Source: Chloroflexota bacterium
GTDB taxonomy: Bacteria; Chloroflexota; Dehalococcoidia; GIF9; UBA5629
Length of the DNA stretch: 49,120 nt
Assembly: GCA_016865895.1 (NCBI GenBank)
Contig: VGNY01000003.1
Location: 1-49,120 of the forward strand
Reading direction: 5' to 3'
Within the stretch, counting starts at the first letter, position 1. The number at the start of each line of letters is the position of its first letter. The position numbers and the translations under genes were made by a program. Below, piece after piece: positions 34,189 through 43,054 of this stretch. The notes beneath the pieces are model-generated. The model did not search any database. It saw only the letters and a program-made list of their open reading frames with translations, and had not been told where the DNA came from.

Positions 34189-35123
34189 TAGCTACAGTAA
34201 CTTTAAATCCGAGCCTGGACAAAACAGTTACCGTAGACGAGTTGGTAATAGACGAAACCAATCGATGGACCAGTCTGCGCCGAGACCCCGGTGGCAAGGG
34301 AATCAATGTCTCCCGAGTTGTTCACGAGCTTGGTGGTGAGACCATTGCTTATGGTCTCATCGGCGGCATTGACGGCAAAACATTCAAGCATCTCCTTAGA
34401 CAACAGGGAGTCCCTTTTGACCTTACATCAATCAGAGAGGACGTAAGGACCAACTTTATCATCACCGATTTGAAAACTCGCCGCCAAACTAGAATTGACG
34501 CCCCGGGACCACACATCTCCAGGCATGAGTTGGACAATCTAATAAACAGGATAGCAAATATCAAACCGAAACCTGATTTCATTGTCTTCGCCGGCAGTGT
34601 CCCTCCTGGAATACCTGATGATATATATCGGCGATTAATAGAGGCAGCTAAAAATAACGGTATTAAAACTGCCCTCGATTCCGACGAAAAATGGCTGAAG
34701 GAGGGAATAAAAGCCAAGCCGAACGTCATAAAACCAAATGTGCACGAAGCGGAAGAACTGCTCGAGACAGAGCTGGCAAACGAGGAGGCAATAGTTAGGG
34801 CAGCAAAGACCCTGGTCAATCAAGGCATCGAGGTTGTAGCAATCTCCCGGGGCAAGGATGGACTCATAGTTGCCACTGGGGAAAATGTTCTAAAGGCAGT
34901 ACCACCTCAGGTAGAGATACACAGCACTGTCGGTGCTGGTGACTCGACCGTCGCCGGGCTGGTGCTTAAGCTGAGCCAAGGATATGGAATCAAGGAGGCC
35001 TGTCGTTGGGCAGCGGCAGCAGGAACTGCAGCCACATTAACCCCAGGCACTGAGCTCTGCCGCAGAGAAGATGTGGAAAAACTTCTCCCTCAAGTGAAAG
35101 TAGAACAGCTATCCACTATGTAA
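34185..35123 (+). CDS. PfkB-family sugar kinase (1-phosphofructokinase/LacC type)
   Basis: A 312-residue ribokinase-family enzyme. TLNPSLDKTVTVDELVIDE and RDPGGKGINVSRVVHELGGE are the typical FruK/LacC start, and STVGAGDSTVAGLVLKLSQG holds the anion hole and catalytic Asp. Members phosphorylate fructose-1-phosphate, tagatose-6-phosphate or fructose-6-phosphate to a bisphosphate, the substrate of the co-encoded LacD aldolase. The four-base overlap with pyk indicates translational coupling. Which sugar is used cannot be decided here. Confidence 0.92.
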   Translation: MIATVTLNPSLDKTVTVDELVIDETNRWTSLRRDPGGKGINVSRVVHELGGETIAYGLIGGIDGKTFKHLLRQQGVPFDLTSIREDVRTNFIITDLKTRRQTRIDAPGPHISRHELDNLINRIANIKPKPDFIVFAGSVPPGIPDDIYRRLIEAAKNNGIKTALDSDEKWLKEGIKAKPNVIKPNVHEAEELLETELANEEAIVRAAKTLVNQGIEVVAISRGKDGLIVATGENVLKAVPPQVEIHSTVGAGDSTVAGLVLKLSQGYGIKEACRWAAAAGTAATLTPGTELCRREDVEKLLPQVKVEQLSTM

Positions 35124-35216
35124 GTTAAGAAAGACTCAGAACCCCTAAACAAACCAGGATACTACCGCGACTACGGCAGCATTCCAAAGATAGTAAGTTC
35201 AAAAGTGTCCTTATTT

Positions 35217-36395
35217 TTACTTAATATCAACCAGCCTCATTCGAACATTCTTGTAGCCAGCTTTAGCCGCAGGGTCTTTCTCCACCTTCCAAAGTTCAAA
35301 GGTGCCGGAGACTCGGTCGCCATTGTCGTCGAAAGTGATAATGCCGCTGGCGCCATCATAATTCTGCCCTATTTTTAGAAGAGCATCCCTTGCAGCCGCA
35401 CCATCATAGGCACCTGCTCTCTCTATTGCCTTGGCAATCATCGCTATGGCATCGTAAGTAGTATCACAATAAACACTGGGGTCTTTTCCCGAGGCAGCTT
35501 GGTAGGCAGCAGCGAACTTATCATAAGCGGCACCAGAAGGACCAGCAGCTCTAGTACCAGCAATAATTGCCTTCGCCATAAATTCAGCACATTTCGGTTC
35601 CACAAACATGCCATCACCATAGTTGCCATCACAGCCCAGCCAGGCGATTTTATCCAATCCCATCTCAAAAGCCTGTTTAAAGACTATGATGCCATCCTCG
35701 GCATAAGTAACAGCAAGAACCACGTCCGGGTTACTACCTCTAATTCTTTCCAGTTCGGTGCGATAGTCCTTTTTAGCTGGGTCGAAATGTATTGATACTA
35801 CATGCTTACCTGCCCATCCAGCCTTCTTAAGCGCATCAACCAGCGCCTTCTCTAATCCTACACCGTAAGGATTATCCTGAACTACGGTGGCCAATTTGGT
35901 GAACCCCTTCTCCAGAACAAATTTGGCCAATATTTCACCTTGAAAAGCGTCATGAGGCGTCGTGCGGAATACCCACTTTTTCCATCGCTGCTCAGAAATC
36001 GCTGGTGAAGTAGCAGATGGCGTCACCATCAACACCTTTTTCTCAGCTAAATAAGGTCCCGAGGCCATGGCTGCACCACTGGTCATGCCACCAACAAGCA
36101 CCTTCACCCCGTCTATATCAACCATCTTTTTGACGCGATCTAGGCACTTGGCTGCCTCCGTAGCATCATCCTCTTCTATTAACTGTACTTGCTTCCCCAG
36201 CACCCCACCAGCAGCGTTTATTTCTTTAACCGCAAGCCTAGCACCTTTCATCATATCCTCACCCATAGGACCTAACAAGCCTGTGGTAGACAGTACACAG
36301 CCTATTTTAATTGCCCCAACTTCTTTTGGAGCACAAGCCACTGCTGGTACAAGCAAACACAGAGCAAATATTACTAATAATAACTTTTTAACCAT
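35217..36395 (-). CDS. livK: Branched-chain amino acid-type binding lipoprotein, operon 2
   Basis: A 392-residue binding protein. The signal sequence MVKKLLLVIFALCLLVPAVAC ends at a probable lipidation Cys (one residue per position, 20 before it), then IKIGCVLSTTGLLGPMGEDM, GARLAVKEINAAGG and LGKQVQLIEEDDATEAAKC, the LivJ/LivK pattern. The gene is last in operon 2, separated from livF by 125 bases with its own promoter. Both Liv systems of this window have separate binding proteins, so they probably take different ligands. Confidence 0.92.
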   Translation of the reverse strand: MVKKLLLVIFALCLLVPAVACAPKEVGAIKIGCVLSTTGLLGPMGEDMMKGARLAVKEINAAGGVLGKQVQLIEEDDATEAAKCLDRVKKMVDIDGVKVLVGGMTSGAAMASGPYLAEKKVLMVTPSATSPAISEQRWKKWVFRTTPHDAFQGEILAKFVLEKGFTKLATVVQDNPYGVGLEKALVDALKKAGWAGKHVVSIHFDPAKKDYRTELERIRGSNPDVVLAVTYAEDGIIVFKQAFEMGLDKIAWLGCDGNYGDGMFVEPKCAEFMAKAIIAGTRAAGPSGAAYDKFAAAYQAASGKDPSVYCDTTYDAIAMIAKAIERAGAYDGAAARDALLKIGQNYDGASGIITFDDNGDRVSGTFELWKVEKDPAAKAGYKNVRMRLVDIK

Positions 36396-36495
36396 GTATC
36401 ACCCCTTCTTTAATATTTGATGTTTGAACCAATTCAGCGCGAAAATAACCTTTGGTTAATCACCCCCACTCCCAAAAATTTAATGCTGGTGTCCA

Positions 36496-36524
36496 ATTTA
36501 GCAATAAACGCAAATTCGTGTCAA
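36496..36524 (-). promoter_or_regulatory. Predicted separate promoter of livK (operon 2)
   Basis: On the minus strand TTGACA at 36524-36519 overlaps the livF stop codon. A 17-base spacer leads to CTAAAT at 36501-36496. It would allow extra expression of the binding protein. GGGGTGATAC precedes the livK ATG. Confidence 0.5.
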
Positions 36525-37249
36525 CCCCTTTTGGACTCTAATCCCAAATAACGCTGTCTGGAAGAATCATCTGCAAACAAAGACTCAGCAGCTCCTTCTA
36601 TAGCACAGGCACCATCAACCAAAACGTAACCTCTTTCAGCAATACTCAAAGCCTTTCTAACATTTTGCTCTACTATCACTATGGCTGTGCCCGCTCTTTC
36701 TATACTCCCCAGCTTGGATACGATTACTGAGATCGGCTTAGGAGATAACGAAGCTAACGGCTCATCAAGCAGCAGGACCCTAGGCTGAGCCATCATAGCC
36801 CTTGCTATAGCTAACATTTGCCTTTCACCACCACTCAAGTTTCCCGCCAGAGCATTTCTCTTCGCTTCAAGTTCAGGGAACATCTCAAATATCTCCGCCA
36901 CCCCAACTTTAATAGAAGCTTTACCTCTTCTATGATATGCTCCCATATCCAGGTTCTCGGCTATAGATAAATTAGGAAAGACATTGCTTATCTGTGGGAC
37001 ATAACCTATACCTAGACTTATCAAGCGATCCGGGGCCATACCAGTGACATCCTGCCCCTGGTAAAATATTCGGCCACGGAACAGCTTGGCAAAGCCGAAC
37101 AAACTCTTAAGCAACGTAGACTTGCCGCTACCGTTTGGTCCCACAATAGCCACAATTTCACCATCGCCTACTGCAATGGAAACATTATGCACGATAATAA
37201 CATCGCCGTAGCCAGCATCAATATTCTCCATAGCAAGCACAGGTGACAT
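36521..37249 (-). CDS. livF: LivF ATPase, operon 2
   Basis: A 242-residue ABC ATPase: Walker A IVGPNGSGKSTLLKSLFGFA, signature NLSGGERQMLAIARAMM, Walker B VLLLDEPLASLSP and IVIVEQNVRKALSIAERG. It lies 3 bases after livG and forms the ATPase pair with it. It is intact in every motif. Confidence 0.93.
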   Translation of the reverse strand: MSPVLAMENIDAGYGDVIIVHNVSIAVGDGEIVAIVGPNGSGKSTLLKSLFGFAKLFRGRIFYQGQDVTGMAPDRLISLGIGYVPQISNVFPNLSIAENLDMGAYHRRGKASIKVGVAEIFEMFPELEAKRNALAGNLSGGERQMLAIARAMMAQPRVLLLDEPLASLSPKPISVIVSKLGSIERAGTAIVIVEQNVRKALSIAERGYVLVDGACAIEGAAESLFADDSSRQRYLGLESKRG

Positions 37250-37252
37250 CTA

Positions 37253-38014
37253 CTACTCCCCGAAATAGATTTGATAGAACTCAGGATTTCGCACTACATC
37301 CTGTGGCTCGCCTTGAACCACTATCTTGCCCTTATCCATGACATAAACCCAATGAGCAAAGTCAAACAATAGCTCCAGCCTGTGCTCAATGATGAAGAAA
37401 CTTAATCCTTCTCGACGCAAGTTCTCAATACCCTCAAAGATCCTCCTCCCCAACTTGGGATTCACTCCAGCCGCAGGCTCATCAAGAAGTAACAATGTTG
37501 GAGAAGCCATAAGCCCTCTACCTATCTCCAAAAGCTTCCTCTGCCCACCAGATAGTTCCCCAGCCGGAGAAAGAGCCAAACGGTCTAGCTCCAAAAGTTC
37601 GAGTATTTCCATTGCCCTATCTGCAAACTCCACCTCTTGTTTTTGCCAATCGCCTCTTAAGAAAAGGCTATTTAAGAAACTATCACCTTGATGCCCTCGT
37701 GCCGCAACCAGCATGTTATCTAAGACACTCAGACCTTGAAACAGTCGAGGTATCTGAAAAGCACTTACCAGCCCCAGAGCATAAATCTGGTGAGGAGCCA
37801 AATGGCTAATACAAGTACCGTTGAAATAAATAGCCCCCTCGTCAGGTCGATGAAGCCCGAGGATTGTATTAAATAAAGTGGTTTTTCCACTACCGTTAGG
37901 TCCTACTAATCCCCAAATGCTGCCACTTCTGACACCCAGACTTACTCCATTGACCGCGTAAACGCCGCCGAAATGCTTGCTAACTTCCCTTATTTTTAGT
38001 AGCTCTTCTTCCAT
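37253..38014 (-). CDS. livG: LivG ATPase, operon 2
   Basis: An ABC ATPase of about 253 residues. Walker A LVGPNGSGKTTLFNTILGLH, FQIPRLFQGLSVLDNMLVAA, signature ELSGGQRKLLEIGRGLM, Walker B LLLLDEPAAGVNP and FFIIEHRLELLFDFAHW. I use the ATG at 38014, two codons after a TTG. The start overlaps the end of livM by 35 bases, which is strong evidence of translational coupling. Confidence 0.93.
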   Translation of the reverse strand: MEEELLKIREVSKHFGGVYAVNGVSLGVRSGSIWGLVGPNGSGKTTLFNTILGLHRPDEGAIYFNGTCISHLAPHQIYALGLVSAFQIPRLFQGLSVLDNMLVAARGHQGDSFLNSLFLRGDWQKQEVEFADRAMEILELLELDRLALSPAGELSGGQRKLLEIGRGLMASPTLLLLDEPAAGVNPKLGRRIFEGIENLRREGLSFFIIEHRLELLFDFAHWVYVMDKGKIVVQGEPQDVVRNPEFYQIYFGE

Positions 38015-38921
38015 GACCAACTCTATCTATCGCTTTCGTCTTAACTTTGCTTTCCCGTAACAAGCCTTGAGGTCTATAGAGCAAAATCAAAATAATTAAA
38101 ACACCAAATAAGATATACTGCAAGTTGCTAGGGTCTACAGCTAAAGCCAGATAATCTTTGGCTATATTTGTCCCCCGGTCAAAAAGCATCACCAACGCAG
38201 CACCCAGCAACGCACCCCAGTTATTAGCTGGCCCATCCAAGATAACCATTATCCACACAGTAAAGGTAATCATAGGCATAAACATATAAGGGTCAATAAA
38301 CTGAATATACTGAGCATAAAGACCACCAGCTAATCCAGCTATAGCTGAACCTAGCGCGAATATCTGAGCTCTATATTTAGCTCTATCCTTACCTAATGCC
38401 TCAGCAGCTATCTCATCCTCTCTTATAGCTCGTATCACCCTGCCATAAGGAGAATTAGCCAACAGTTGAACTACCAGAAAACAGATGACTAGACAAAGAT
38501 AAACCAAGCCTATGTTTACCAGAACACCGACACGAGCAGAGGCACCGGCTACAGAAATAGCTGGAGAGACAGCCATGCCCCAAACACCACCAATCCAGCG
38601 CTCAGATTTCACAACCAGTCTCAAGATTTCACCAAAGGTTAAAACTACTATCGCTAAATGATCTTCTCTCAACCTCAGAGTGGGAAGAGAAACCAGAAAT
38701 CCAACTGTAGCCGAGACCAATGCACCTGCAATTAGGCAAAGGTAAAAGGAGACACCGATTTCAGAGAGAAGAGCATAGGAATAAGCACCAACAAGAAAAA
38801 AGGCAACTTTACCGAAGTTAGCCAGACCTGCAAAGCCAAACTCCAGGTTCAAGCTCAATGACATTATGCCAAAGATGCCAATAAAAACAATAAGGTCAAG
38901 AACATAAACTAAAGGATCCAA
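37980..38921 (-). CDS. livM: LivM permease, operon 2
   Basis: A 313-residue membrane protein with about nine helices. LNLEFGFAGLANFGKVAFFL is the conserved LivM entry region, YGRVIRAIREDEIAAEALGK the cytoplasmic loop, and VILDGPANNWGALLGAALVM the late conserved loop. The start codon immediately follows the livH stop. The C-terminal tail (KAIDRVGHGRRATKNKGS) runs over the livG start. Confidence 0.92.
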   Translation of the reverse strand: MDPLVYVLDLIVFIGIFGIMSLSLNLEFGFAGLANFGKVAFFLVGAYSYALLSEIGVSFYLCLIAGALVSATVGFLVSLPTLRLREDHLAIVVLTFGEILRLVVKSERWIGGVWGMAVSPAISVAGASARVGVLVNIGLVYLCLVICFLVVQLLANSPYGRVIRAIREDEIAAEALGKDRAKYRAQIFALGSAIAGLAGGLYAQYIQFIDPYMFMPMITFTVWIMVILDGPANNWGALLGAALVMLFDRGTNIAKDYLALAVDPSNLQYILFGVLIILILLYRPQGLLRESKVKTKAIDRVGHGRRATKNKGS

Positions 38922-39811
38922 CTAAGCTCTCCTAAACAACATGGCTAACCCCTGTGGTTTAACAATCAAGGTTATTATCAAAATCAGGAAGGCTATGGCA
39001 ACACGATACTCTGTAGATAGTCCTAAAGATATCAGAGCCACTACTCCGAAATTTTCAGCCATTCCAATGACAAAAGCTGCGACTATCGAGCCATAAAAAT
39101 TGCCGATACCTCCCAAAATAGCCACAGCGAACATGGGTAATATGATATCCCAACCCGTCATAGGCCAAATCTGGGTATCCGCAGCGCGAAATATGCCAGC
39201 GATAGCAGCCAAACCAGCACCGATAAACCAGGTTATCCAAATCACTCTACTAACATTAATTCCAGAAGCTAATGCCAGCTCGGGATTGCTAGAAGTCGCT
39301 CGAATAGCTTTACCTATCTTGGTCCGCACCAAGACAAAGTGCATGACAAGTGCCAGGGCTATAGCAGCAAAGATAAGCCACAACCATAGCCCGTGACCCG
39401 CAGTGGACCTATCTCAAACGAAGACCAAGTTGTAGTAAAATACGAAGGCTTCCAACCCCAAAGTGCACCAAGAGAGTACCTGAGCACAAAACCTAAAGCA
39501 ATCGAGGCTACCATGAGATGAATGATGGAGGCACCTCCTTCGGCCAGCGGTTGAAAAATCCCACAGTAACATAACACTCCTATTGTTCCAGTGACTAAAA
39601 AAGCAACAACCAGGGCTGCTAGAAAACCTAACCCCAATTGTTCAGCCACTAAATAGCCAATAAAAGCGCCTAATGAGATGAATTCGGCATGAGCAAAATT
39701 AGGAAATCTAGACAGACCATAAGTCAAGGTGAGCCCCACAGCCCCAATAAGATAAAGATTACCAGTAACCGCTGAATTGAAGAAAACCTGCGCCCAATTA
39801 ACCTCAACCAC
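38922..39811 (-). pseudogene. livH: LivH permease split by a frameshift, operon 2
   Basis: Two frames together make one LivH. The first (39811-39359) covers VNWAQVFFNSAVTGNLYLIG to SSFEIGPLRVTG and then runs into a stop. The second (to 38922) continues LWLWLIFAAIALALVMHFVL, GKAIRATSSNPELALASG and AILGGIGNFYGSIVAAFVIG. One missing base near 39388-39400 joins them: the coding strand has ACGGGCTATGG, and ACGGGGCTATGG would restore TGLW. A lost G in a G-run may be a real mutation or an assembly error. All other operon genes are intact, which favours a sequencing slip. Confidence 0.85.
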
Positions 39812-39873
39812 AATGAATAACTATACCATACAAAAGCTATCTAGCCAAAGTGGTAATATTCTAAAAGAAAGGC

Positions 39874-40518
39874 TTATTTATTGTCCGCGTCCGCCAAATA
39901 AGCCTTCAACTGAATTAGGCTCGTTAATGCATTGCGTCCATCGCTTTGCTGTTTCCTATCCAGATAGAAGGCTTGGATACCTATCTCTCTAGGAGCAACA
40001 AAATCGAACTGTAGGTTATCGCCCACATGAACTACTCGTTCGGGCTGAACTCCCATCGCCTGACACACCCTCAAATAGAATTCAGAGGTTTTTAGCTGCT
40101 TGTAATCCGTAAGCGAGGAAAAGACTCTCGTGAAGTAAGGTTCGATATCACGAAGAAGGTGATTCAGAAAATCTCGCGTTGAGCCGGAGGCTATAACGAG
40201 CTTATACTTTCCACTTAATGAAGCCAGCACCTCTCCAACTTCAGGGTAGTAACAAACCTTACTCCGACATGTCTCCATTACTGAGTCAGGGGTACCTAAA
40301 CCAAGCTTATCAAACCAATAGCGAACATCGTACCATTCCAATCTCTGGTCGCCTACCTTACGGTATTCCTCCTCGACGGTCTTTCTAGCCAGCTCGAAAT
40401 CAATACCATTCCTCTCAGCATAGCGTTCAGGAATGGCTTCAAACCAGACAGCATAGCTGAAGTCTGGCGTCACCAGAGTACCTTCGGCATCGAAAGAGAC
40501 TACCTTGATCTCACTCAT
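39874..40518 (-). CDS. HAD-superfamily hydrolase
   Basis: A 214-residue Rossmann-like phosphatase. Motif I is VVSFDAEGTLVTP (nucleophile Asp, second acidic residue replaced in the DxxGT manner of REG-2/HDHD3-like members), motif II VIASGSTRDF, and motif IV VVHVGDNLQFDFVAPREIG. The cap contains YDVRYWFDKLGLGTP. Substrate is not deducible. It lies directly upstream of the Liv operon 2 on the same strand (gap 62 bases), possibly by chance. Confidence 0.85.
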   Translation of the reverse strand: MSEIKVVSFDAEGTLVTPDFSYAVWFEAIPERYAERNGIDFELARKTVEEEYRKVGDQRLEWYDVRYWFDKLGLGTPDSVMETCRSKVCYYPEVGEVLASLSGKYKLVIASGSTRDFLNHLLRDIEPYFTRVFSSLTDYKQLKTSEFYLRVCQAMGVQPERVVHVGDNLQFDFVAPREIGIQAFYLDRKQQSDGRNALTSLIQLKAYLADADNK

Positions 40519-40558
40519 ATCTACACATCCCCAGGAGACATCTCCAAATCAAGACTTA

Positions 40559-40725
40559 CTATCTCAGTCCTACCACTCTATAAACAACAACTGGTTCTGC
40601 TTCGCCCTTAAATGATTGAGACTCCAGTTCCTCAACCTTTACATAGCCACTCAAGAGGCGATAGGTCTCAGAGTCAATCCACACCTCACCGCCAGGAGTA
40701 ACACTACAAATGCGAGAACTATATC
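40559..40725 (-). pseudogene. Remnant of an adenylate/guanylate cyclase C-terminus
   Basis: About 55 codons on the minus strand read RICSVTPGGEVWIDSETYRL, LSGYVKVEELESQSFKGEAE and PVVVYRVVGLR before a stop at 40559. This is the end of a class III cyclase domain (the region after the dimer-interface Arg/Asn, ending in FKG..EPV.VY). There is no start or catalytic region; a stop lies directly upstream in frame. In the next frame the same strand reads DGADDIVLAFVVLLLAV, possibly another remnant. Confidence 0.7.
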
Positions 40726-40839
40726 GTCAGCACCGTCAATTACTGCATAGGATAGAGGCATTAAGGGACTCATGTCAATTAACAACCTAATTCCACTGCT
40801 ATTGACTTTACCGACTAACATTGTTATCTTTGTGTTGGT

Positions 40840-41691
40840 ATGGCAAACGTGGAGTTGAATGTTATTACGAGCGGGAATATTCCCTGGAGTGTTAAGAGGG
40901 AAATAGAAAACACATTCCGCGACTGCTATCGCCGGTTTGGGTCTAATGTCCCCTACAAAGTCGAAGTTCACATAGTGAATAGGGGGACGGATATGCATGC
41001 GCTCCTCAAAGAGGAAAAACTCAGACGTGGCATCACTACTAGTGGCGATGAGGAGTTTATTTGCTCCCATGATGCCTGGCGCGGTTATCCCCGTGTAATC
41101 TGCTGTCTGGAAAGATTAAATGCGCTTAACAAATTAGCTAGAGTAGGAGCAGTAAGACATGAAGCCGCTCACAGTGCTCTCCATGGCTCGCTGGAGTATT
41201 ACATTTTCAGAATGCCTGATGATTGTCAACATACAGCGGCGATTAAGGGGCTTGATTCATCTGTGCTAGACCAAGCCCTTTATTTCGTGTCTGTAGCAGT
41301 TAAGGATTTTGAAGCTACTAGATTTTTAGTTCACCATGACTTCATTGGCTGCCAGTTTGCCTTTGCCTTAGAATGGCTCCAACCTTCGGAGCAAGACAAA
41401 TCAGCCTGGAAGTTAGCTCAAGCAAATCGCCAAGCAAAATTCATCTTCCTGACAGCTTTGCTTAAGCCGATACTCTTCGCTCATCCGTTGCTGGCCTTGC
41501 CACGGTCAAAAAAGATTTCCCTGGAACACCAAGTTCAATTAGCGAGAAAAGTGGAAGAACTGTTGGAATACCTAGGTACTGCTGAACAGAATAGATTGCT
41601 ACAGGTGACAAGTATGATAGCGGAAGACTCCACCGATGACACCCACAGGAACGTTGACTCTGCCATGCGCCAAGCTATGAACCTAGCCTAA
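40840..41691 (+). CDS. HEAAH-motif metallopeptidase-like protein
   Basis: A 283-residue soluble protein with no signal peptide. The zinc-binding HExxH motif is seen at residues 107-111 (VGAVRHEAAHSALHGS), and an acidic residue lies downstream (VAVKDFEATRFLVHHD) that could be a third ligand. The N-terminal part carries a beta-rich start (VELNVITSGNIPWSVKREIE). The rest is helical. No family is recognised beyond the zincin-like motif. The gene is alone on its strand between the cyclase remnant and a repeat. Confidence 0.65.
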   Translation: MANVELNVITSGNIPWSVKREIENTFRDCYRRFGSNVPYKVEVHIVNRGTDMHALLKEEKLRRGITTSGDEEFICSHDAWRGYPRVICCLERLNALNKLARVGAVRHEAAHSALHGSLEYYIFRMPDDCQHTAAIKGLDSSVLDQALYFVSVAVKDFEATRFLVHHDFIGCQFAFALEWLQPSEQDKSAWKLAQANRQAKFIFLTALLKPILFAHPLLALPRSKKISLEHQVQLARKVEELLEYLGTAEQNRLLQVTSMIAEDSTDDTHRNVDSAMRQAMNLA

Positions 41692-41788
41692 CTTGCTAAT
41701 TACAGGCTTATCCAGCAATAGTGTATTCCCTAATAATTACTGGATTTTGCAAATCATGATGAGGTCGTTTTGTAGTTGCCTCTTTCTT

Positions 41789-41942
41789 TGTCACTCTGAA
41801 CCCGTTTTATCGGGATTTACCGGGAGAGGAATCTCACCCTTTGTACGCAGTTTCGCCTTATTTAGATTCTTCGGTCGCGGAGTTTGCCCTGAGTTGAGAT
41901 TCTTCAGTCGCTCTTCCATAGAAGGGCTGCCTCAGAATGACA
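41789..41942. repeat. Composite TCATTCTGAG-type repeat in a 308-base gap
   Basis: The gene-free stretch 41692-41999 contains TGTCACTCTGAACCCG at one end and CTGCCTCAGAATGACA at the other, with two GATTCTTC(G/A)GTCGC-like units between (41867-41879 and 41898-41911). It is related to the inverted repeat at 17821-17885 but longer and rearranged. A GGAGG at 41980-41984 and TATAAT at 41991-41996 precede rtcA. Nothing else is seen in this gap. Confidence 0.65.
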
Positions 41943-41999
41943 TTAAACGAAGGGCGCTCTCAGAGATGACACGGGGCCCGGAGGTAACTTTATAATCAC

Positions 42000-43049
42000 A
42001 TGATAGAAATAGACGGTTCTGTCAAATCGGGCAGTGGGACACTGCTGCGTTATGGCATCAGCCTGGCTACTCTGCTTGGTGAGGAACTGCACATGTGGAA
42101 TATCAGAGCAGGTAGAGGCAAGCCCGGTTTGCGTCCTCAGCATCGCCAATCGGTTCTAGCCTGCCGGAATATGTCCCATGGCATTGTGGAAGGCGCGGAG
42201 GTGGGGTCAATGGAGATATATTACAAACCGGGCAAAGACATAAAAGGTGGTCACTACAAATGGGATATAGGCACCGGCGGCTCAACCACAATGCTCGCTA
42301 TGACCTTGCTACCTGTAGCCTGTTTTGCCAAGGAGCCGAGCACGTTTGACATTTCGGGTGGCCTGTTCCAAGATTTTGCTCCTTCAGCTTACCATATGAA
42401 ATACGTCCTTTTCCCTACTTTACAGAAAATGGGAATAAACGCTGATTTAGAAGTCAAACGCCCCGGATATGCTGAACAAGGAGGTGGCATCATAAAAGTT
42501 GGTGCTGAACCGGTGGCAGACAAGATTAAGTCTATTAAACTTCTTAAACCAGGTGAGGTCAAGCAAATAAACGGGATTGCCATTTGTTCACACTTAAAGC
42601 AAAACAGGGTTAGCGACCGGATGGCAGAAGAATGTTACCGAACACTGAAACAGGATGGCTATAATGCCAGAATAAAGGCAACTTATGACACTACAGCCAA
42701 CCATGAAGGTGCTGCCTTAGCCATTTGGGCAGAAACTGACGCTTACCTTTTCGGCTCGGACAGAGCTGGAAAAAGGGGAAGGCGGGCTGAAAACATCGGA
42801 AGCTACGTAGCTAATAACCTAATTCAGGATATCAAGTCTGGAGCTACGGTTGATAGATTTCTGGCCGACCAGTTAATAATCTATGCTGCTCTAGCTGATG
42901 GTGCAACTGAGTATATTGTACCTCGAATAACTGACCACGTTGAAGCTAACCTATGGCTGGTAGAGCACATTTTGGGTAAATTCAGTGCCAGAACAAAGAT
43001 AATTGGCAATCGGCTCAAGATAAAAGGTGTGGGTTATGCCCATAGGTAA
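42000..43049 (+). CDS. rtcA: RNA 3'-terminal phosphate cyclase
   Basis: A 349-residue enzyme that uses ATP to form 2',3'-cyclic phosphate ends on RNA through an AMP-His intermediate. MIEIDGSVKSGSGTLLRYGI, RAGRGKPGLRPQHRQSVLAC, GTGGSTTMLAMTLLPVACFA and the late APxGxx-like PRITDHVEANLWLVEHIL region (likely nucleophile His) match RtcA. No rtcB ligase or rtcR regulator is nearby. The expected family length is about 340. Confidence 0.92.
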   Translation: MIEIDGSVKSGSGTLLRYGISLATLLGEELHMWNIRAGRGKPGLRPQHRQSVLACRNMSHGIVEGAEVGSMEIYYKPGKDIKGGHYKWDIGTGGSTTMLAMTLLPVACFAKEPSTFDISGGLFQDFAPSAYHMKYVLFPTLQKMGINADLEVKRPGYAEQGGGIIKVGAEPVADKIKSIKLLKPGEVKQINGIAICSHLKQNRVSDRMAEECYRTLKQDGYNARIKATYDTTANHEGAALAIWAETDAYLFGSDRAGKRGRRAENIGSYVANNLIQDIKSGATVDRFLADQLIIYAALADGATEYIVPRITDHVEANLWLVEHILGKFSARTKIIGNRLKIKGVGYAHR

Positions 43050-43054
43050 AGAAA

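Noticed and set aside
34349-34819. 156-codon minus-strand frame inside the PfkB kinase gene
   Set aside because: Shadow of the conserved kinase; serine-rich reverse-frame composition.
40651-41070. 139-codon minus-strand frame overlapping the HEAAH gene
   Set aside because: Most of it is antisense to the plus-strand gene; only the part before 40840 might be a gene fragment and is described as debris.
41991-41996. TATAAT just before rtcA as a promoter
   Set aside because: It ends only 3 bases before the ATG, so the transcript would start inside the gene; no matching -35 is evident.
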